Assembly (NCBI RefSeq): GCF_006716445.1
Contig: NZ_VFPA01000001.1
Location: 1,364,001-1,428,000 of the forward strand
Direction of reading: 5' to 3'
DNA length: 64,000 nucleotides
Source of the DNA: Pseudonocardia kunmingensis
GTDB lineage: Bacteria; Actinomycetota; Actinomycetes; Mycobacteriales; Pseudonocardiaceae
The notes beneath the pieces were generated by a model. It made no database searches. It had not been told where the DNA came from and saw only the letters and a program-made list of their open reading frames with translations. The translations under genes were made by a program, and so were the position numbers. Below are positions 24,585 to 33,451 of the stretch, piece by piece (position 1 is the stretch's first letter; the number at the start of each line of letters is the position of its first letter).

Positions 24585-26774
24585 TCAGACCTTGTCCAGG
24601 TAGGCCGCGCGCTCCTCGTCGCCCACGGTCTCGCCGACCAGGGCGGCGAGGCCGGGGTGGCGGCGCAGGCCCGGGTCGTCGGCCACGACGTGCTGCGCGT
24701 ACACCTGCGCCTTGGAGATGACCTCCTCGTGGCGCAGCAACGACAGCAGCCGCAGCCCGGAGCGGCGGCCGGACTGCAGCGCGCCCAGCACGTCGCCCTC
24801 GCGGCGCAGCTCGAGGTCGAGGCGGGCCAGCTCGAAGCCGTCGGTGGTGCCGGCGACGGCGTCGAGGCGCTCGCGGGCCGTGGTGGCGGCGGGCATGTCG
24901 GTGACGAGCAGGCACACCCCCGGCGCCGACCCGCGGCCGACGCGCCCGCGCAGCTGGTGCAGCTGGGAGAGCCCGAAGCGGTCGGCGTCGAGGATGACCA
25001 TGCAGGTGGAGTTGGGCACGTCGACACCGACCTCGATGACGGTGGTGGCCACCAGCACGTCGAGCTCGCCACGCTCGAAGGCCCGCATCACGGCGTCCTT
25101 CTCGTCCGGCGGGAGCTTGCCGTGCAGCACGCCGATCCGCAGACCGTGCAACGGGCCGTCGTCGAGCTTGGGCGCGACCTCCAGCACGGCCATCGGCGGG
25201 CGCTTGGCCTGCCCGTCGTCGCTGTCGGCGCCGATGTCGGGATCCTCGGTGTCGACGAGGTCGGCGTCGGCGCCGGTGTCGGCACCGCCGACGCGCGGGC
25301 ACACGACGTACGCCTGGTGCCCGGCCGCGACCTCCTCGTGCACGCGGCGCCACACCCGCTCGAACCACGACGGCTTCTCCGCCAGCGGCACGACTGTGGT
25401 GGCGATGGGCGAGCGCCCCTTGGGGAGCTCGCGCAGCGCGGAGACCTCGAGGTCGCCGTAGACGGTCATCGCCACCGTGCGCGGGATCGGCGTGGCCGTC
25501 ATGACGAGCATGTGCGGGGCGAGCTCGCCGCGGCTGCGCAGCGCGTCGCGCTGCTCCACGCCGAACCGGTGCTGCTCGTCGACGACGACGAGCCCGAGGT
25601 CGGCGAACCCGACGTGCTCCTGGATGAGCGCGTGGGTGCCGACGACGATGCCCGCGGCGCCGGACTGCGCGTCCAGCAACGCCTGCCGGCGCGCCTTCGC
25701 CCCCAGCGACCCGGTGAGCAGCGTGACGCTCGTGGCCTGCTCGGCGCCGCCCAGCTCGCCGGCCTTCCCGAGCGGCCCGAGCAGCGTGCGCAGCGAGCGC
25801 GCGTGCTGGGCTGCGAGCACCTCGGTGGGCGCGAGCAGAGCCGCCTGCCGACCGCCGTCGACGACCTGCAGCATCGCCCGCAGCGCGACGACGGTCTTGC
25901 CCGCGCCGACGTCGCCCTGCACGAGCCGGTTCATCGGGTGCTCGCGGGCCAGGTCGGCGGCGATCTCGGCGCCCACGGCGTGCTGGCCGGCGGTGAGCGC
26001 GAACGGGAGCTGGGCGTCGAACGCGTCGAGCAGGCCGCCCGGCACCGGCGGGCAGGCGGCAGCGGGGCGGGTGGCGGTGGCCTGGCGGCGCAGCGCCAGC
26101 GCGAGCTGCACGCCCATCGCCTCGTCCCACACGAGCCGGTGGCGGGCGGCGTGGATGTCGGCCTCGGACTCCGGCACGTGGATGCGCCGCAGCGCCCGCC
26201 CCAGGTCGGTGAGCTTCTCCCGGCCCCGCACCAACTCGGGCAGCGGGTCGGTGGGGTCGTCGAGCACGTCGAGGACCTGCCGGACGCAGCGCGCCACCTG
26301 CTGCGAGGTGATCTTGCCGGTGGCCGGGTAGACGGACAGGAACGGGCGGATCTCGTCGGCCTCGTCGAACGGCTCGAACTGCGGGTGCGTGAGCTGCAGC
26401 TTCCCGTTGAAGACCCCGACCTTGCCCGAGAACACGGCACGGACCCCGGGGTGGATGACGTGCTGCACCTTGTGGCCGTTGAAGAAGGTGCAGTCGATCG
26501 TGGCGCCCTTCTCGTCGCGGATGACGACGCTGAGCAGCTTCCCGCGCCGCGAGCGCATGTCGCGCAGCGCCGACTTCTCCACCTGCGCCACGAGGGTGGC
26601 CTGCTCGCCGATCTCGAGGCCGGCGATGTCGGTGAGCTTGCCGCGGTCGACGTAGCGGCGCGGGTAGTGCCGCACGAGCTCGCCGACGGTGGCGATGTCG
26701 AGCGACTCCAGCGCCGCGGCCGTGCGCTTGCCGACCAGCGGCTCCAGCGCGCTCGACATGTCGATCCCGGTCAT
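24585..26774 (-). CDS. recG: ATP-dependent DNA helicase RecG
   Basis: About 729 residues, normal for RecG. It remodels stalled replication forks and branched recombination intermediates. The N-terminal wedge/OB region (LVGKRTAAALESLDIATVGELV; VDRGKLTDIAGL) precedes helicase motifs: GDVGAGKTVVALRA (I), TEVLAAQHA (Ia), VVDEQHRFGVEQR (II, DEQH), VMTATPIPRTVAMTVYGD (III), and the C-terminal QLRGRVGRGSAPGVCLL (VI). It carries a ~25-residue acidic insert (GADADLVDTEDPDIGADSDD region) between helicase motifs, common in actinobacterial RecG. The ATG overlaps the stop of the upstream DAK2 gene (ATGA). The order rpmB, DAK2, recG is conserved in Gram-positive bacteria. Confidence 0.97.
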   Translation of the reverse strand: MTGIDMSSALEPLVGKRTAAALESLDIATVGELVRHYPRRYVDRGKLTDIAGLEIGEQATLVAQVEKSALRDMRSRRGKLLSVVIRDEKGATIDCTFFNGHKVQHVIHPGVRAVFSGKVGVFNGKLQLTHPQFEPFDEADEIRPFLSVYPATGKITSQQVARCVRQVLDVLDDPTDPLPELVRGREKLTDLGRALRRIHVPESEADIHAARHRLVWDEAMGVQLALALRRQATATRPAAACPPVPGGLLDAFDAQLPFALTAGQHAVGAEIAADLAREHPMNRLVQGDVGAGKTVVALRAMLQVVDGGRQAALLAPTEVLAAQHARSLRTLLGPLGKAGELGGAEQATSVTLLTGSLGAKARRQALLDAQSGAAGIVVGTHALIQEHVGFADLGLVVVDEQHRFGVEQRDALRSRGELAPHMLVMTATPIPRTVAMTVYGDLEVSALRELPKGRSPIATTVVPLAEKPSWFERVWRRVHEEVAAGHQAYVVCPRVGGADTGADADLVDTEDPDIGADSDDGQAKRPPMAVLEVAPKLDDGPLHGLRIGVLHGKLPPDEKDAVMRAFERGELDVLVATTVIEVGVDVPNSTCMVILDADRFGLSQLHQLRGRVGRGSAPGVCLLVTDMPAATTARERLDAVAGTTDGFELARLDLELRREGDVLGALQSGRRSGLRLLSLLRHEEVISKAQVYAQHVVADDPGLRRHPGLAALVGETVGDEERAAYLDKV

Positions 26775-28393
26775 TCCACCCCCAGTACGAGCGGGTAGTC
26801 GCTCTGCCCCCCGCGGTGCACCACGACGTCGACCTCGGGATGGGTGCGACGCAGGTCGGCCGCCAGGCCCTCCCCCAGCGCCGCGTCGGCCCCCTCACCG
26901 AGGAGCACGGTGACGATCTCACCACCCGCCGTGAGCATGCGGTGAGCCAACCACAGCCCCCCGACAGCCAGGTCGGGGGCGATCAGCACCACCTCCCCGT
27001 CGGTGATGCCGAGCACGTCGCCGGGTTCGCAGCGCCCCACCCAGGTGAGCGCCTCGGACTCGGCCACTTGCAGCCCGCCGGTCCGGGTGCCCGCGGCGGC
27101 CTCGGCCATCGCGACCACGTCGTCGCCCGCGCGCCGCGCCGCGTCGTGCACGGCGAGGGCCGAGAGCCCCTGCAGCACCGACGCCGTCGGCACGACCAGC
27201 ACCTCCTGCCCGTCGCGGCGCGCCGCGGCCGCCGCGCGTTCGGCGGTCCCGGTGAGGTCGGCGTCGTCGGGCAGGAGCACGACGTGGCGCGCGCGGGTGC
27301 CGGCCAGCGCCGCCGCCAGCTCCTCCTCCCCGGGGCGGTGGCCCGCGCGGCGTTCCAGCACGGCGGCGCCCGCCGAGCGGGCCAGGTCGGCCACGTCCGG
27401 ACCGGGCACGACCATCAGCACCGCGCGCTCGCGCACGAACCGCCCGGGCGCCTCCCGCGGGGTGTCGGCGAAGCGGACCACGGTGATCCGGTGCGGCCGT
27501 CCCGCCGCGATGCCGGCCTCGATCGCGGCCCCGATGTCGGTGCAGTGCACGTGGACGTTCCACAGGTCGTCGCCGCCCTCGGCCACCACCACCGAGTCGC
27601 CGACGGCGCCCAGCCGGGCGCGCAGCGCGTCGACCCGCGCCCGGTCGCTGCCGTCCAGGAGGTACATGACCTCGTAGTCGTGCTCGGCCGACCCGGTCTC
27701 CCGCTGCGCCACCAGCACCTCCCGGCTCCGGGCCGCGGGCGCGGGCGGGCGCGGCAGCTCGCCGCCGACCCGCCCGGTGACCAGCGCGGCGAGCGCGTCC
27801 AGCACGACGTAGAGGCCGAGCCCGCCGGCGTCGACGACGCCCGCCCTGGCCAGCTCCGGCAGCTGCCCCGTGGTGGCCTGCACCGCGGCACCGGCGGCGT
27901 CGGCCGCGGCGACCGCCACGTCGTCGAGCCGGTCCGAGCCGACCGCGGCGGCCGCACCCGCCGCCGCCGCGAGCACCGAGAGCACGGTGCCCTCGCGGGG
28001 CGAGCTGACGGCGGCCGTCGCGAGCCGGTGGGCCCGCTGCAGCGCGTCGGCGAGGACCGCGCCCGCAGGGGCCGGACCCGCCACCTTCGCGATCGCCTCC
28101 GCGACGCCGCGCAGCACCTGCGAGAGGATCACCCCGGAGTTGCCGCGCGCGCCGAGCAGCGCGCCGCGGGCGAGCGCACCCGCCACCGCGGAGGGGCCGC
28201 GACCGTTCTCCCGCACCGCCCGCCGCACGGCGTCGGCCGCGGCACGCATTGTGAGCAGCAGGTTCGTGCCCGTGTCACCGTCGGGAACCGGGAAGACGTT
28301 GATCCGGTCGATCTCCGCGCGGTGCCGCTCGAGCGCGGTGGTGGCGGCGCGCGTCCACCGGGTGATCAGCGCGGCGTCCAGCGTCGGGGGCAC
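26771..28393 (-). CDS. DAK2-domain protein (YloV/FakA-like fatty acid kinase family)
   Basis: About 540 residues. The N-terminal DAK2 domain has the nucleotide/metal motifs INVFPVPDGDTGTNLLLTM and ARGALLGARGNSGVILSQ, and VVDAGGLGLYVVLDALAAL closes it. The C-terminal half (from ~260; EHDYEVMYLLDGS, VHVHCTDIGAAIEAG) matches the FakA/DegV-associated region. In firmicutes FakA phosphorylates fatty acids presented by FakB; no FakB is seen here, so the substrate is uncertain. The GTG at 28393 (PPTLDAALITRW follows) is chosen by where homology begins. It is divergent from rpmB and coupled to recG. Confidence 0.88.
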   Translation of the reverse strand: MPPTLDAALITRWTRAATTALERHRAEIDRINVFPVPDGDTGTNLLLTMRAAADAVRRAVRENGRGPSAVAGALARGALLGARGNSGVILSQVLRGVAEAIAKVAGPAPAGAVLADALQRAHRLATAAVSSPREGTVLSVLAAAAGAAAAVGSDRLDDVAVAAADAAGAAVQATTGQLPELARAGVVDAGGLGLYVVLDALAALVTGRVGGELPRPPAPAARSREVLVAQRETGSAEHDYEVMYLLDGSDRARVDALRARLGAVGDSVVVAEGGDDLWNVHVHCTDIGAAIEAGIAAGRPHRITVVRFADTPREAPGRFVRERAVLMVVPGPDVADLARSAGAAVLERRAGHRPGEEELAAALAGTRARHVVLLPDDADLTGTAERAAAAARRDGQEVLVVPTASVLQGLSALAVHDAARRAGDDVVAMAEAAAGTRTGGLQVAESEALTWVGRCEPGDVLGITDGEVVLIAPDLAVGGLWLAHRMLTAGGEIVTVLLGEGADAALGEGLAADLRRTHPEVDVVVHRGGQSDYPLVLGVE

Positions 28394-28512
28394 CCGTGCG
28401 AGCCTAGGCGGTAGGGGGTCTGCAAGCCGCTGCGGCAGCACGCGTATCCTGGGTAATCGCGACCGGGGCCAACCCGGCAACCCCCCTATCGTCTACCCGA
28501 GGAGTGTCCGAC

Positions 28513-28704
28513 GTGGCTGCCGTCTGCGACGTCTGCGGCAAGGGTCCGGGCTTCGGCATGTCCGTCTCGCACTCGCACCGCCGTACCCACCGCCGCTGGA
28601 ACCCGAACATCCAGACGGTGCGTGCCAGCCTGAACGGCGGCAACCGCCGCCGGCTGAACGTGTGCACCTCCTGCCTGAAGGCGGGCAAGGTCGCGCGCGC
28701 CTGA
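28513..28704 (+). CDS. rpmB: 50S ribosomal protein L28 (zinc-binding type)
   Basis: 63 residues. [32 protein letters not shown] and [13 protein letters not shown] are classic L28 segments; the two CxxC pairs mark the zinc-binding (C+) form. The GTG at 28513 has GAGGAG 8 nt upstream; a GTG three codons earlier overlaps the ribosome-binding site. It is divergent from the DAK2 gene and followed by a palindromic repeat that separates it from the convergent oxidoreductase gene. Confidence 0.97.
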   Translation: MAAVCDVCGKGPGFGMSVSHSHRRTHRRWNPNIQTVRASLNGGNRRRLNVCTSCLKAGKVARA

Positions 28705-28716
28705 GCGCTCGTACGT

Positions 28717-28763
28717 ACGAACGGCACCCTCGTCCGATCTGATCGGACGAGGGTGCCGTTCGT
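28717..28763. repeat. Dispersed palindromic repeat, copy 4 of 7 (variant centre)
   Basis: Perfect hairpin with 23-bp arms (ACGAACGGCACCCTCGTCCG... and its complement) and a 1-nt dyad centre, so the loop differs from the TACCTAG family loop. It lies between rpmB and the convergent oxidoreductase gene, abutting the latter's TAG stop. A terminator role is likely. Confidence 0.85.
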
Positions 28764-29783
28764 CTAGAGGCCGTGCCTGCGGCCGCTCGTCACCAGGTCG
28801 CTGAGCCGGGACTCCGAGCGCGCCGAGAACGGGTCCCGGTAGGCGTCGACGGCCCGACGGGTCTCCTCCGCCATCAGGTCGGCGTTGATCTGGGCCGCCG
28901 CGAACGCCCCGGCGGCCGCGGCGGCGCCGACCTGCGCGCTCAGGTCGGTGACGTTGCCCGCGGCCCACACGCCGGGCACGTCGGTGCGCCCGGTCGCGTC
29001 CGTCGGGACGTACTCCCCCACCCCGGAGGGGTGCGGTTGCGCCCGCAGGCCGAGCCCGGCGAGCAGCTCCGCGCGGGCGACCATCCGCGTCGCCACCGCC
29101 AGCGCCGTCCGGCGAACCAGCTTGCCGTCGGCCAGGCGGACGCCGACGAGCCGGTCGTCGACGACCTCCAGGCCCTCCACCTCGCCGTCCACCACCTCGA
29201 TGCCGCGGGCCGCGAGCTGCTCCCACTGCTCGTCGGTGAGGTCCGGCCGGTCGTGGGTGAAGTACGTGAGGTCGGCGCTCCACTGCCGGAACAGCAGCGC
29301 CTGGTGCACCGACATCGGTCCGCTCGCGAGCACGCCGATCGGCTGGTCCCGCACCTCCCACCCGTGGCAGTACGGGCAGTGCAGCACGTCCCGGCCCCAC
29401 CGCTCCCGCAGCCCCGGAACGTCCGGCAGCTCGTCCACCAGGCCGGTCGTCACCAGCAGCCGCCGGGCCCGCACGGCTCTGCCGTCGGCCAGCGCCACGA
29501 CGAGCCCCGAGCCGTCCCGGTGCACGCCGGTGACGGCCCCGGTCACCACGCTCCCGCCGTAGGAGCGCACCTCGGCCCGGCCGCGCTCCAGCAGCTCGGC
29601 CGGGGGCGTGCCGTCCCGGGCCAGCAGCCCGTGCACGCCGTCGGCCGACGCGTTGCGCGGCTCCCCCGCGTCGACGACCACCACCGTGCGCCGGGCGCGG
29701 GCCAGTACCAGCGCCCCGCTCAGGCCGGCGGCCCCGCCGCCGACCACCACCACGTCGCAGCCGTTCTGCAGCTGTTCGGTCAC
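28764..29783 (-). CDS. NAD(P)/FAD-dependent oxidoreductase, thioredoxin-reductase-like
   Basis: About 339 residues. It has the N-terminal FAD Rossmann motif DVVVVGGGAAGLSGALVLAR, VVVDAGEPRN, a redox-type Cys pair in DVLHCPYCHGWEV, a degenerate NADP-binding segment (IGVLASGPMSVHQALL in place of a clear GxGxxA), and C-terminal TDVPGVWAAGNVTD FAD motif. Proteins like this sit in the thioredoxin-reductase superfamily but act on varied substrates, for example holomycin/gliotoxin-type dithiols or flavin-linked thiols; the CPYC keeps a dithiol role possible. The GTG at 29783 is chosen because GGAGGTGG lies 5 nt upstream; a GTG at 29792 overlaps that site. Confidence 0.87.
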   Translation of the reverse strand: MTEQLQNGCDVVVVGGGAAGLSGALVLARARRTVVVVDAGEPRNASADGVHGLLARDGTPPAELLERGRAEVRSYGGSVVTGAVTGVHRDGSGLVVALADGRAVRARRLLVTTGLVDELPDVPGLRERWGRDVLHCPYCHGWEVRDQPIGVLASGPMSVHQALLFRQWSADLTYFTHDRPDLTDEQWEQLAARGIEVVDGEVEGLEVVDDRLVGVRLADGKLVRRTALAVATRMVARAELLAGLGLRAQPHPSGVGEYVPTDATGRTDVPGVWAAGNVTDLSAQVGAAAAAGAFAAAQINADLMAEETRRAVDAYRDPFSARSESRLSDLVTSGRRHGL

Positions 29784-29864
29784 GTCGACCACCTCCGCGA
29801 CCAGGGTGCGGACAGACGGGGTCGACTGGCAAAGTTCATTGCCGTTCCAGCAACCCCTGGCCGC

Positions 29865-30707
29865 TCAGTCGGTGTGCTCGATCGCGAGCGAGTACACGAC
29901 GACCTCCCCCACGGCGTCGGGGTCGTCGCCCCGCTCCGGGTTGGACTGCGTGTACGCGCCCACCTTCCAGTACCAGCTGCTGCCGCTGCGGTCGATCACC
30001 GCGCTCTGCTCGCCGTCGTAGAACACCGTGATCCGCCCGTCGGCCGCCACGATCTTCAGGTCGTAGGGCGTGCCGAGCACGTAGTCGGGGTCGATCACGA
30101 TCTGCTCTTCGCCGTCGGCGTACTGCGCCACGAGCGTGGAGCCCTCGAGCCGGATCTGCATGACGTCGTCGCCGCCGTCGTGGATCTGCGTGGCCGACAC
30201 CTCGGGCTTCGCCGGCGGCACCTTCGTGATCGCCTGCCGGCTCTCGAGCGTGTGCACGCCCTCCGTGTTCGACCAGGCGGCCTTCTCCTCGCCGTTCATC
30301 TCCCGCAGCTCCGACCGCGGGTACTTGCTGTTCTTCGTGGTCACGCCGCCCGCGGGCGCCCGGAAGACGACGCCGGTGCCGTCGGGGGTCAGGTCGAACC
30401 ACTCGCTCTCGTAGTCGAGCAGCTCGGGCTGGTCGATGGAGTCCGGGTCGCCGGGCGGCCCGATCGGCAGGGTGAGGAACCAGTTCCCCAGGTCGAGCAG
30501 GTCCCCCGGCTTGTCCGCGCCGCCCTGCGCGTCCGGCGGAGCGATCTCGGGCAGCGCGGGCGGCAGCGGGCACGACGGCGGCCTGGCAGCCGCCACCACC
30601 TGCACGACGGCGCAGGGGTCGATCACGGAGGGCTCGGGGGCGGCGACCGCGGGGACGGCCAGCACGGCGGCCACGGCGACCGCCACGGGGGCGAGGAGAT
30701 CCGGCAC
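29865..30707 (-). CDS. Secreted alginate lyase, polysaccharide lyase family 7
   Basis: About 280 residues. A signal peptide (LLAPVAVAVAAVLAVPAVAA, cleavage near AVAA-PEP) and a short Pro-rich segment precede the PL7 jelly roll. Family motifs are visible: YPRSELREMNGEE (RSELR), SATQIHDGGDDVMQIRL (QIH) and SWYWKVGAYTQSN (YxKxGxY-like), the conserved substrate-cleft strands with catalytic His and Tyr. The enzyme would cleave alginate or related polyuronates by beta-elimination outside the cell. The second GTG (30707) is used because GGGAGGTGATC sits just upstream. It is followed upstream by 1.2 kb without genes. Confidence 0.92.
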   Translation of the reverse strand: MPDLLAPVAVAVAAVLAVPAVAAPEPSVIDPCAVVQVVAAARPPSCPLPPALPEIAPPDAQGGADKPGDLLDLGNWFLTLPIGPPGDPDSIDQPELLDYESEWFDLTPDGTGVVFRAPAGGVTTKNSKYPRSELREMNGEEKAAWSNTEGVHTLESRQAITKVPPAKPEVSATQIHDGGDDVMQIRLEGSTLVAQYADGEEQIVIDPDYVLGTPYDLKIVAADGRITVFYDGEQSAVIDRSGSSWYWKVGAYTQSNPERGDDPDAVGEVVVYSLAIEHTD

Positions 30708-30716
30708 GGCGATCAC

Positions 30717-31186
30717 CTCCCGCGGGAGGGGCGGTCGGGGGCGGGGAGCAGGACGGCCTCGGGCATGGGATCTCCCGTCGTGGAGACGCGCAGGACGGAC
30801 CCCGGGCAGGGGTGTGGACCGAGCGGGCGGCCAGGCCGCTCGTGGTGACGACGGGTCACGTCGTCGTACCCGGTGATCGTATGAGCGCCCCCGGCGTCCC
30901 GCCGGTGATCGTGCGCAGCGTTCCCCGAACGGGGCGGATCCCACCCACACGGGTGATCACCCGGGTGTGGACCCCCGCGACGTGCGGTGACCGGCTCCGG
31001 ACGCTCGTCGGTCCCGCCGGAACCACAGTGGTTCCGCCGCATTTCCTGACCTTGCCGGCGAGGCGGCCGGGAACGTGGACGGCCACCGCGTGAGGATCCT
31101 CGGCCCGCTGGACGGTCGACGTCAGCGTTGCTGAATCCGAGGCCGCTGCCCGACGACCGTCACGTCTCCCTGACCAGGGAAACCCT
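30717..31186. other. Gene-free stretch with two operator-like palindromes
   Basis: About 470 bp with no supported ORF. Two palindromes stand out: 30945-30970 with the perfect core GGGTGATCACCC flanked by CCACAC / GTGTGG, and 31018-31036, a perfect 19-mer CGGAACCAC A GTGGTTCCG. Either could be a site for a regulator of the alginate lyase gene. A 93-codon plus-strand frame at 30812-31093 is not convincing as a gene. Confidence 0.4.
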
Positions 31187-31695
31187 CCTGTGGGCGCGCC
31201 GCACCCGGCTCGCGACGACCGCCTCGCGTCTTGGCCCAGGCCTGCGGCGCGATCACCCGCCTCCGCCGTCCCCTCGCTCGACGGGTGGTCGGGTGGGCAG
31301 AACTACCGCCCAACGTGGTCGCCGTGACGGCCGTCCCCGACTGCGCGGCACACCGTTCCTGGACGAGGTCGTTCCTGTGGGGTGCCACCCGACCGCCTGT
31401 GGTCCCGGTGCACCACCTCACCCCGGCAGACCGAACATCCCGGGCAGCCGCAGGGGCCAGGGCTCGGGAACGGCACCACCGGACGTTGCGTGGCACCCGG
31501 CAGGGGCGTTCTCGTCGGGAAGCGGCGTGCCGCGCAGTCGGGGACGGCAGCCCGAGCGACCACGCCACTCGGCAGTTCCGCCAACCCGGCCACCCCGAGA
31601 GATGTGCCGGGCTCGCCCACCGGTCCGACCGCGCGGAAGACCAGGCCAGGGGTGAGGCAGCTCGCGCCGAGCCCGGGAACCGCGCGCCCACAGGA
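31187..31695. repeat. Degenerate inverted-repeat element A (~0.5 kb, arms ~220 bp)
   Basis: The left arm begins CCTGTGGGCGCGCC and runs to GTGGTCCCGGTG (~31408). The right arm, in reverse orientation, runs from CGGGAACGGCACCAC (~31465) to GGCGCGCCCACAGG-like sequence (~31695; here GCGCGCCCACAGG). The arms match in patches, with diverged stretches between. The same arms recur in element B at 45298-45890, giving four copies of one ~220-bp unit in two head-to-head pairs. No ORF in either arm looks real. Confidence 0.65.
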
Positions 31696-31720
31696 CCCGC
31701 GTGCGAGGCGGCGACCAGAG

Positions 31721-31880
31721 ATGATCGGCGCGTGCGGTCGGAGAACCGCACAGCCGCGGCCCCACAACCGCAGACGCCGATCTTTCGCCCGAGGCCATCG
31801 CATGATCGCCAAGTGCGGTCGCAGGGCCGCACCACCGCGGCCACGGCACCACATCCGACGAAAACGATCTCGGGCTGTCG
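31721..31880. other. Two tandem ~80-bp structured units downstream of ung
   Basis: Unit 1 starts at ATGATCGGCG (31721) and unit 2 at ATGATCGCCAAG (31802), sharing GTGCGGTCG, CCGCAC, CCGCGGCC and CACCACA-like blocks. Each can fold: in unit 1 GATCGGCG pairs with CGCCGATC and encloses the hairpin GTGCGGT / ACCGCAC; in unit 2 GATCG pairs with CGATC around GTGCGG / CCGCAC. Sequence differs but the pairing is kept, as in a structured RNA. They abut the ung stop codon, so a terminator is an alternative. Confidence 0.45.
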
Positions 31881-31882
31881 TA

Positions 31883-32563
31883 CTAGGGCAGCTTCCAGTC
31901 CACCGGCTCCCCGCCCAGCTCCTCGAGCAGGGCGTTGGCGCGGCTGAAGGGGCGCGAGCCGAAGAAGCCGCGGTCGGCCGACATCGGGCTCGGGTGGGCC
32001 GACTCGATGCACGGCACGTCCCCGAGCAGCGGCACCAGGTTGCGCGCGTCGCGGCCCCACAGGATCGCGACCAGCGGCTCACCGTCCCGGTCCACGAGGG
32101 CCCGGATGGCCTGCTCGGTGACCTTCTCCCAGCCCTTGTCGCGGTGCGAGCCGGGATTGCCGGGCTCGACCGTGAGCACCCTGTTGAGCAGCAGCACGCC
32201 CTGCTCGGTCCACGGCGTCAGGTCACCGGTGGACGGGGTGGGGTGGCCGAGGTCCTCGGAGTACTCGCGGAAGATGTTGGCCAGCGACCGCGGCACCGGC
32301 CGGGTCTGCGGCGACACCGAGAACGACAGCCCGATCGCGTGCCCGGGCGTCGGGTAGGGGTCCTGGCCCACCACGAGCACCCGCACCTCGTCGAAGGGCT
32401 GCTGGAACGCGCGCAGGACGTGGGCGCCCGCCGGCAGGTACCGGCGTCCGGCGGCGAGCTGGGCCCGCAGGAAGTCACCCATGTCGGAGATCACCGGCGC
32501 CACCGGGGCGAGCGCCTGCGCCCACCCGGCCTCGACGACCTCCTCGAGCGGTCGGGCGGCCAT
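31883..32563 (-). CDS. ung: Uracil-DNA glycosylase, family 1
   Basis: About 226 residues, normal for Ung. It removes uracil from DNA to start base-excision repair. The catalytic water-activating motif [17 protein letters not shown], the [18 protein letters not shown] segment and the DNA-intercalation loop [18 protein letters not shown] (HPSPLS type) are all present. Its ATG overlaps by one base the TGA of the upstream gamma-carbonic-anhydrase-like gene (TGATG), so the two form an operon. Confidence 0.97.
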   Translation of the reverse strand: MAARPLEEVVEAGWAQALAPVAPVISDMGDFLRAQLAAGRRYLPAGAHVLRAFQQPFDEVRVLVVGQDPYPTPGHAIGLSFSVSPQTRPVPRSLANIFREYSEDLGHPTPSTGDLTPWTEQGVLLLNRVLTVEPGNPGSHRDKGWEKVTEQAIRALVDRDGEPLVAILWGRDARNLVPLLGDVPCIESAHPSPMSADRGFFGSRPFSRANALLEELGGEPVDWKLP

Positions 32564-33084
32564 CAGGAGATCCTCCGCAGCTCCGCGCGGAACCGCTGCC
32601 CGCGGCGGACGTAGCTCTGCACGGCGCGGTCGTAGTAGCCCTCGGGCACCTCGTGGCCCTCGCGGACGCGCGCCGGCACGCCCATCGCCATGCGGCGGGG
32701 CGGGATCTCGGCCTTCGGCGAGACGACGGCACCGGCCGCGACGACGGCACCCTCGCCGACGCGGGCGCCGTTCAGCACCACCGACCCGGACGACACCAGC
32801 GCGCGGTCCCCGATCACCGCGCCCTCGATGTGGACGTTGTGCCCCACGGTCACCTCGGCGCCGATGATCGTCGGCTCGTGCGGGGTGCAGTGGATGATCG
32901 AGCCGTCCTGCACGCTGGTGCGCGCGCCCACCTCGATGCGGCCGTCGTCGCCGCGCAGCACCGCGGTGGGCCAGACCGAGGCCTCCGCCCCGATGGTGAC
33001 GTTGCCGATCACGACGGCGTCCGGGTGGACGTAGGCGTCGGGATGGATGTCGGGTTCGACGTCGCCGAGCGCGTAGAGGGGCAC
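32563..33084 (-). CDS. Gamma-carbonic-anhydrase-like hexapeptide-repeat protein
   Basis: About 173 residues. Left-handed beta-helix hexapeptide repeats run through most of the chain ([21 protein letters not shown], then [17 protein letters not shown]). The family's metal ligands appear as H in [14 protein letters not shown] and [26 protein letters not shown] is the usual post-helix segment. It belongs to the YrdA/PaaY/CaiE-like group; most members bind Zn or Fe but carbonic anhydrase activity is rarely shown. The GTG at 33084 opens with [20 protein letters not shown]. It is translationally coupled to ung. Confidence 0.9.
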   Translation of the reverse strand: MPLYALGDVEPDIHPDAYVHPDAVVIGNVTIGAEASVWPTAVLRGDDGRIEVGARTSVQDGSIIHCTPHEPTIIGAEVTVGHNVHIEGAVIGDRALVSSGSVVLNGARVGEGAVVAAGAVVSPKAEIPPRRMAMGVPARVREGHEVPEGYYDRAVQSYVRRGQRFRAELRRIS

Positions 33085-33094
33085 GCCCGGCAGC

Positions 33095-33451
33095 TTAGGA
33101 GGGTCGCTCCTCGGGCATCTTGTCGGCCAGTTCGTCGACGACCATCCCGTCCCGGCGCACCGTCCCGCTGCGGTAGGCCGACCGGCCCAGCAGCTGCGAG
33201 ATCACCGGCGCCGTGATCACCTGGAACAGGCCGACGAGCACGAGCGTGACGGCGCTCTCGAGCGGGACGCGCAGGGCGGTGCCCGCGAGGATCAGCAGCA
33301 ACCCGAGCGTCTGCGGCTTGGTGGCCGCCTGCAGCCGCGCGGGGAGGTCCGGCAGCCGCACGAGCCCGACGGCCCCGAGGAGGCAGGTCAGGGCGCCCGT
33401 GAGCAGCAGCACCGCGGAGAGGACGTCGACGACGACCGGCGCGACCGTCAT
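33095..33451 (-). CDS. mnhG: Na+/H+ antiporter subunit G (Mnh/Mrp)
   Basis: About 118 residues. Three TM helices (VVVDVLSAVLLLTGALTCLL; TLGLLLILAGTAL; SAVTLVLVGLFQVITAPVIS) with the family segment VGLVRLPDLPARLQAATKPQTLG between the first two. The C-terminal tail is charged and cytoplasmic. It is the last gene of the mnhA-G operon; its ATG overlaps the mnhF stop (ATGA). MnhG is needed for assembly of the multi-subunit cation/proton antiporter. Confidence 0.93.
   Translation of the reverse strand: MTVAPVVVDVLSAVLLLTGALTCLLGAVGLVRLPDLPARLQAATKPQTLGLLLILAGTALRVPLESAVTLVLVGLFQVITAPVISQLLGRSAYRSGTVRRDGMVVDELADKMPEERPS

Noticed and set aside
31122..32060. 312-codon minus-strand frame across element A
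   Set aside because: It crosses both inverted arms and the 5' part lies antisense or out of frame to ung; no family resemblance and poor initiation signals.
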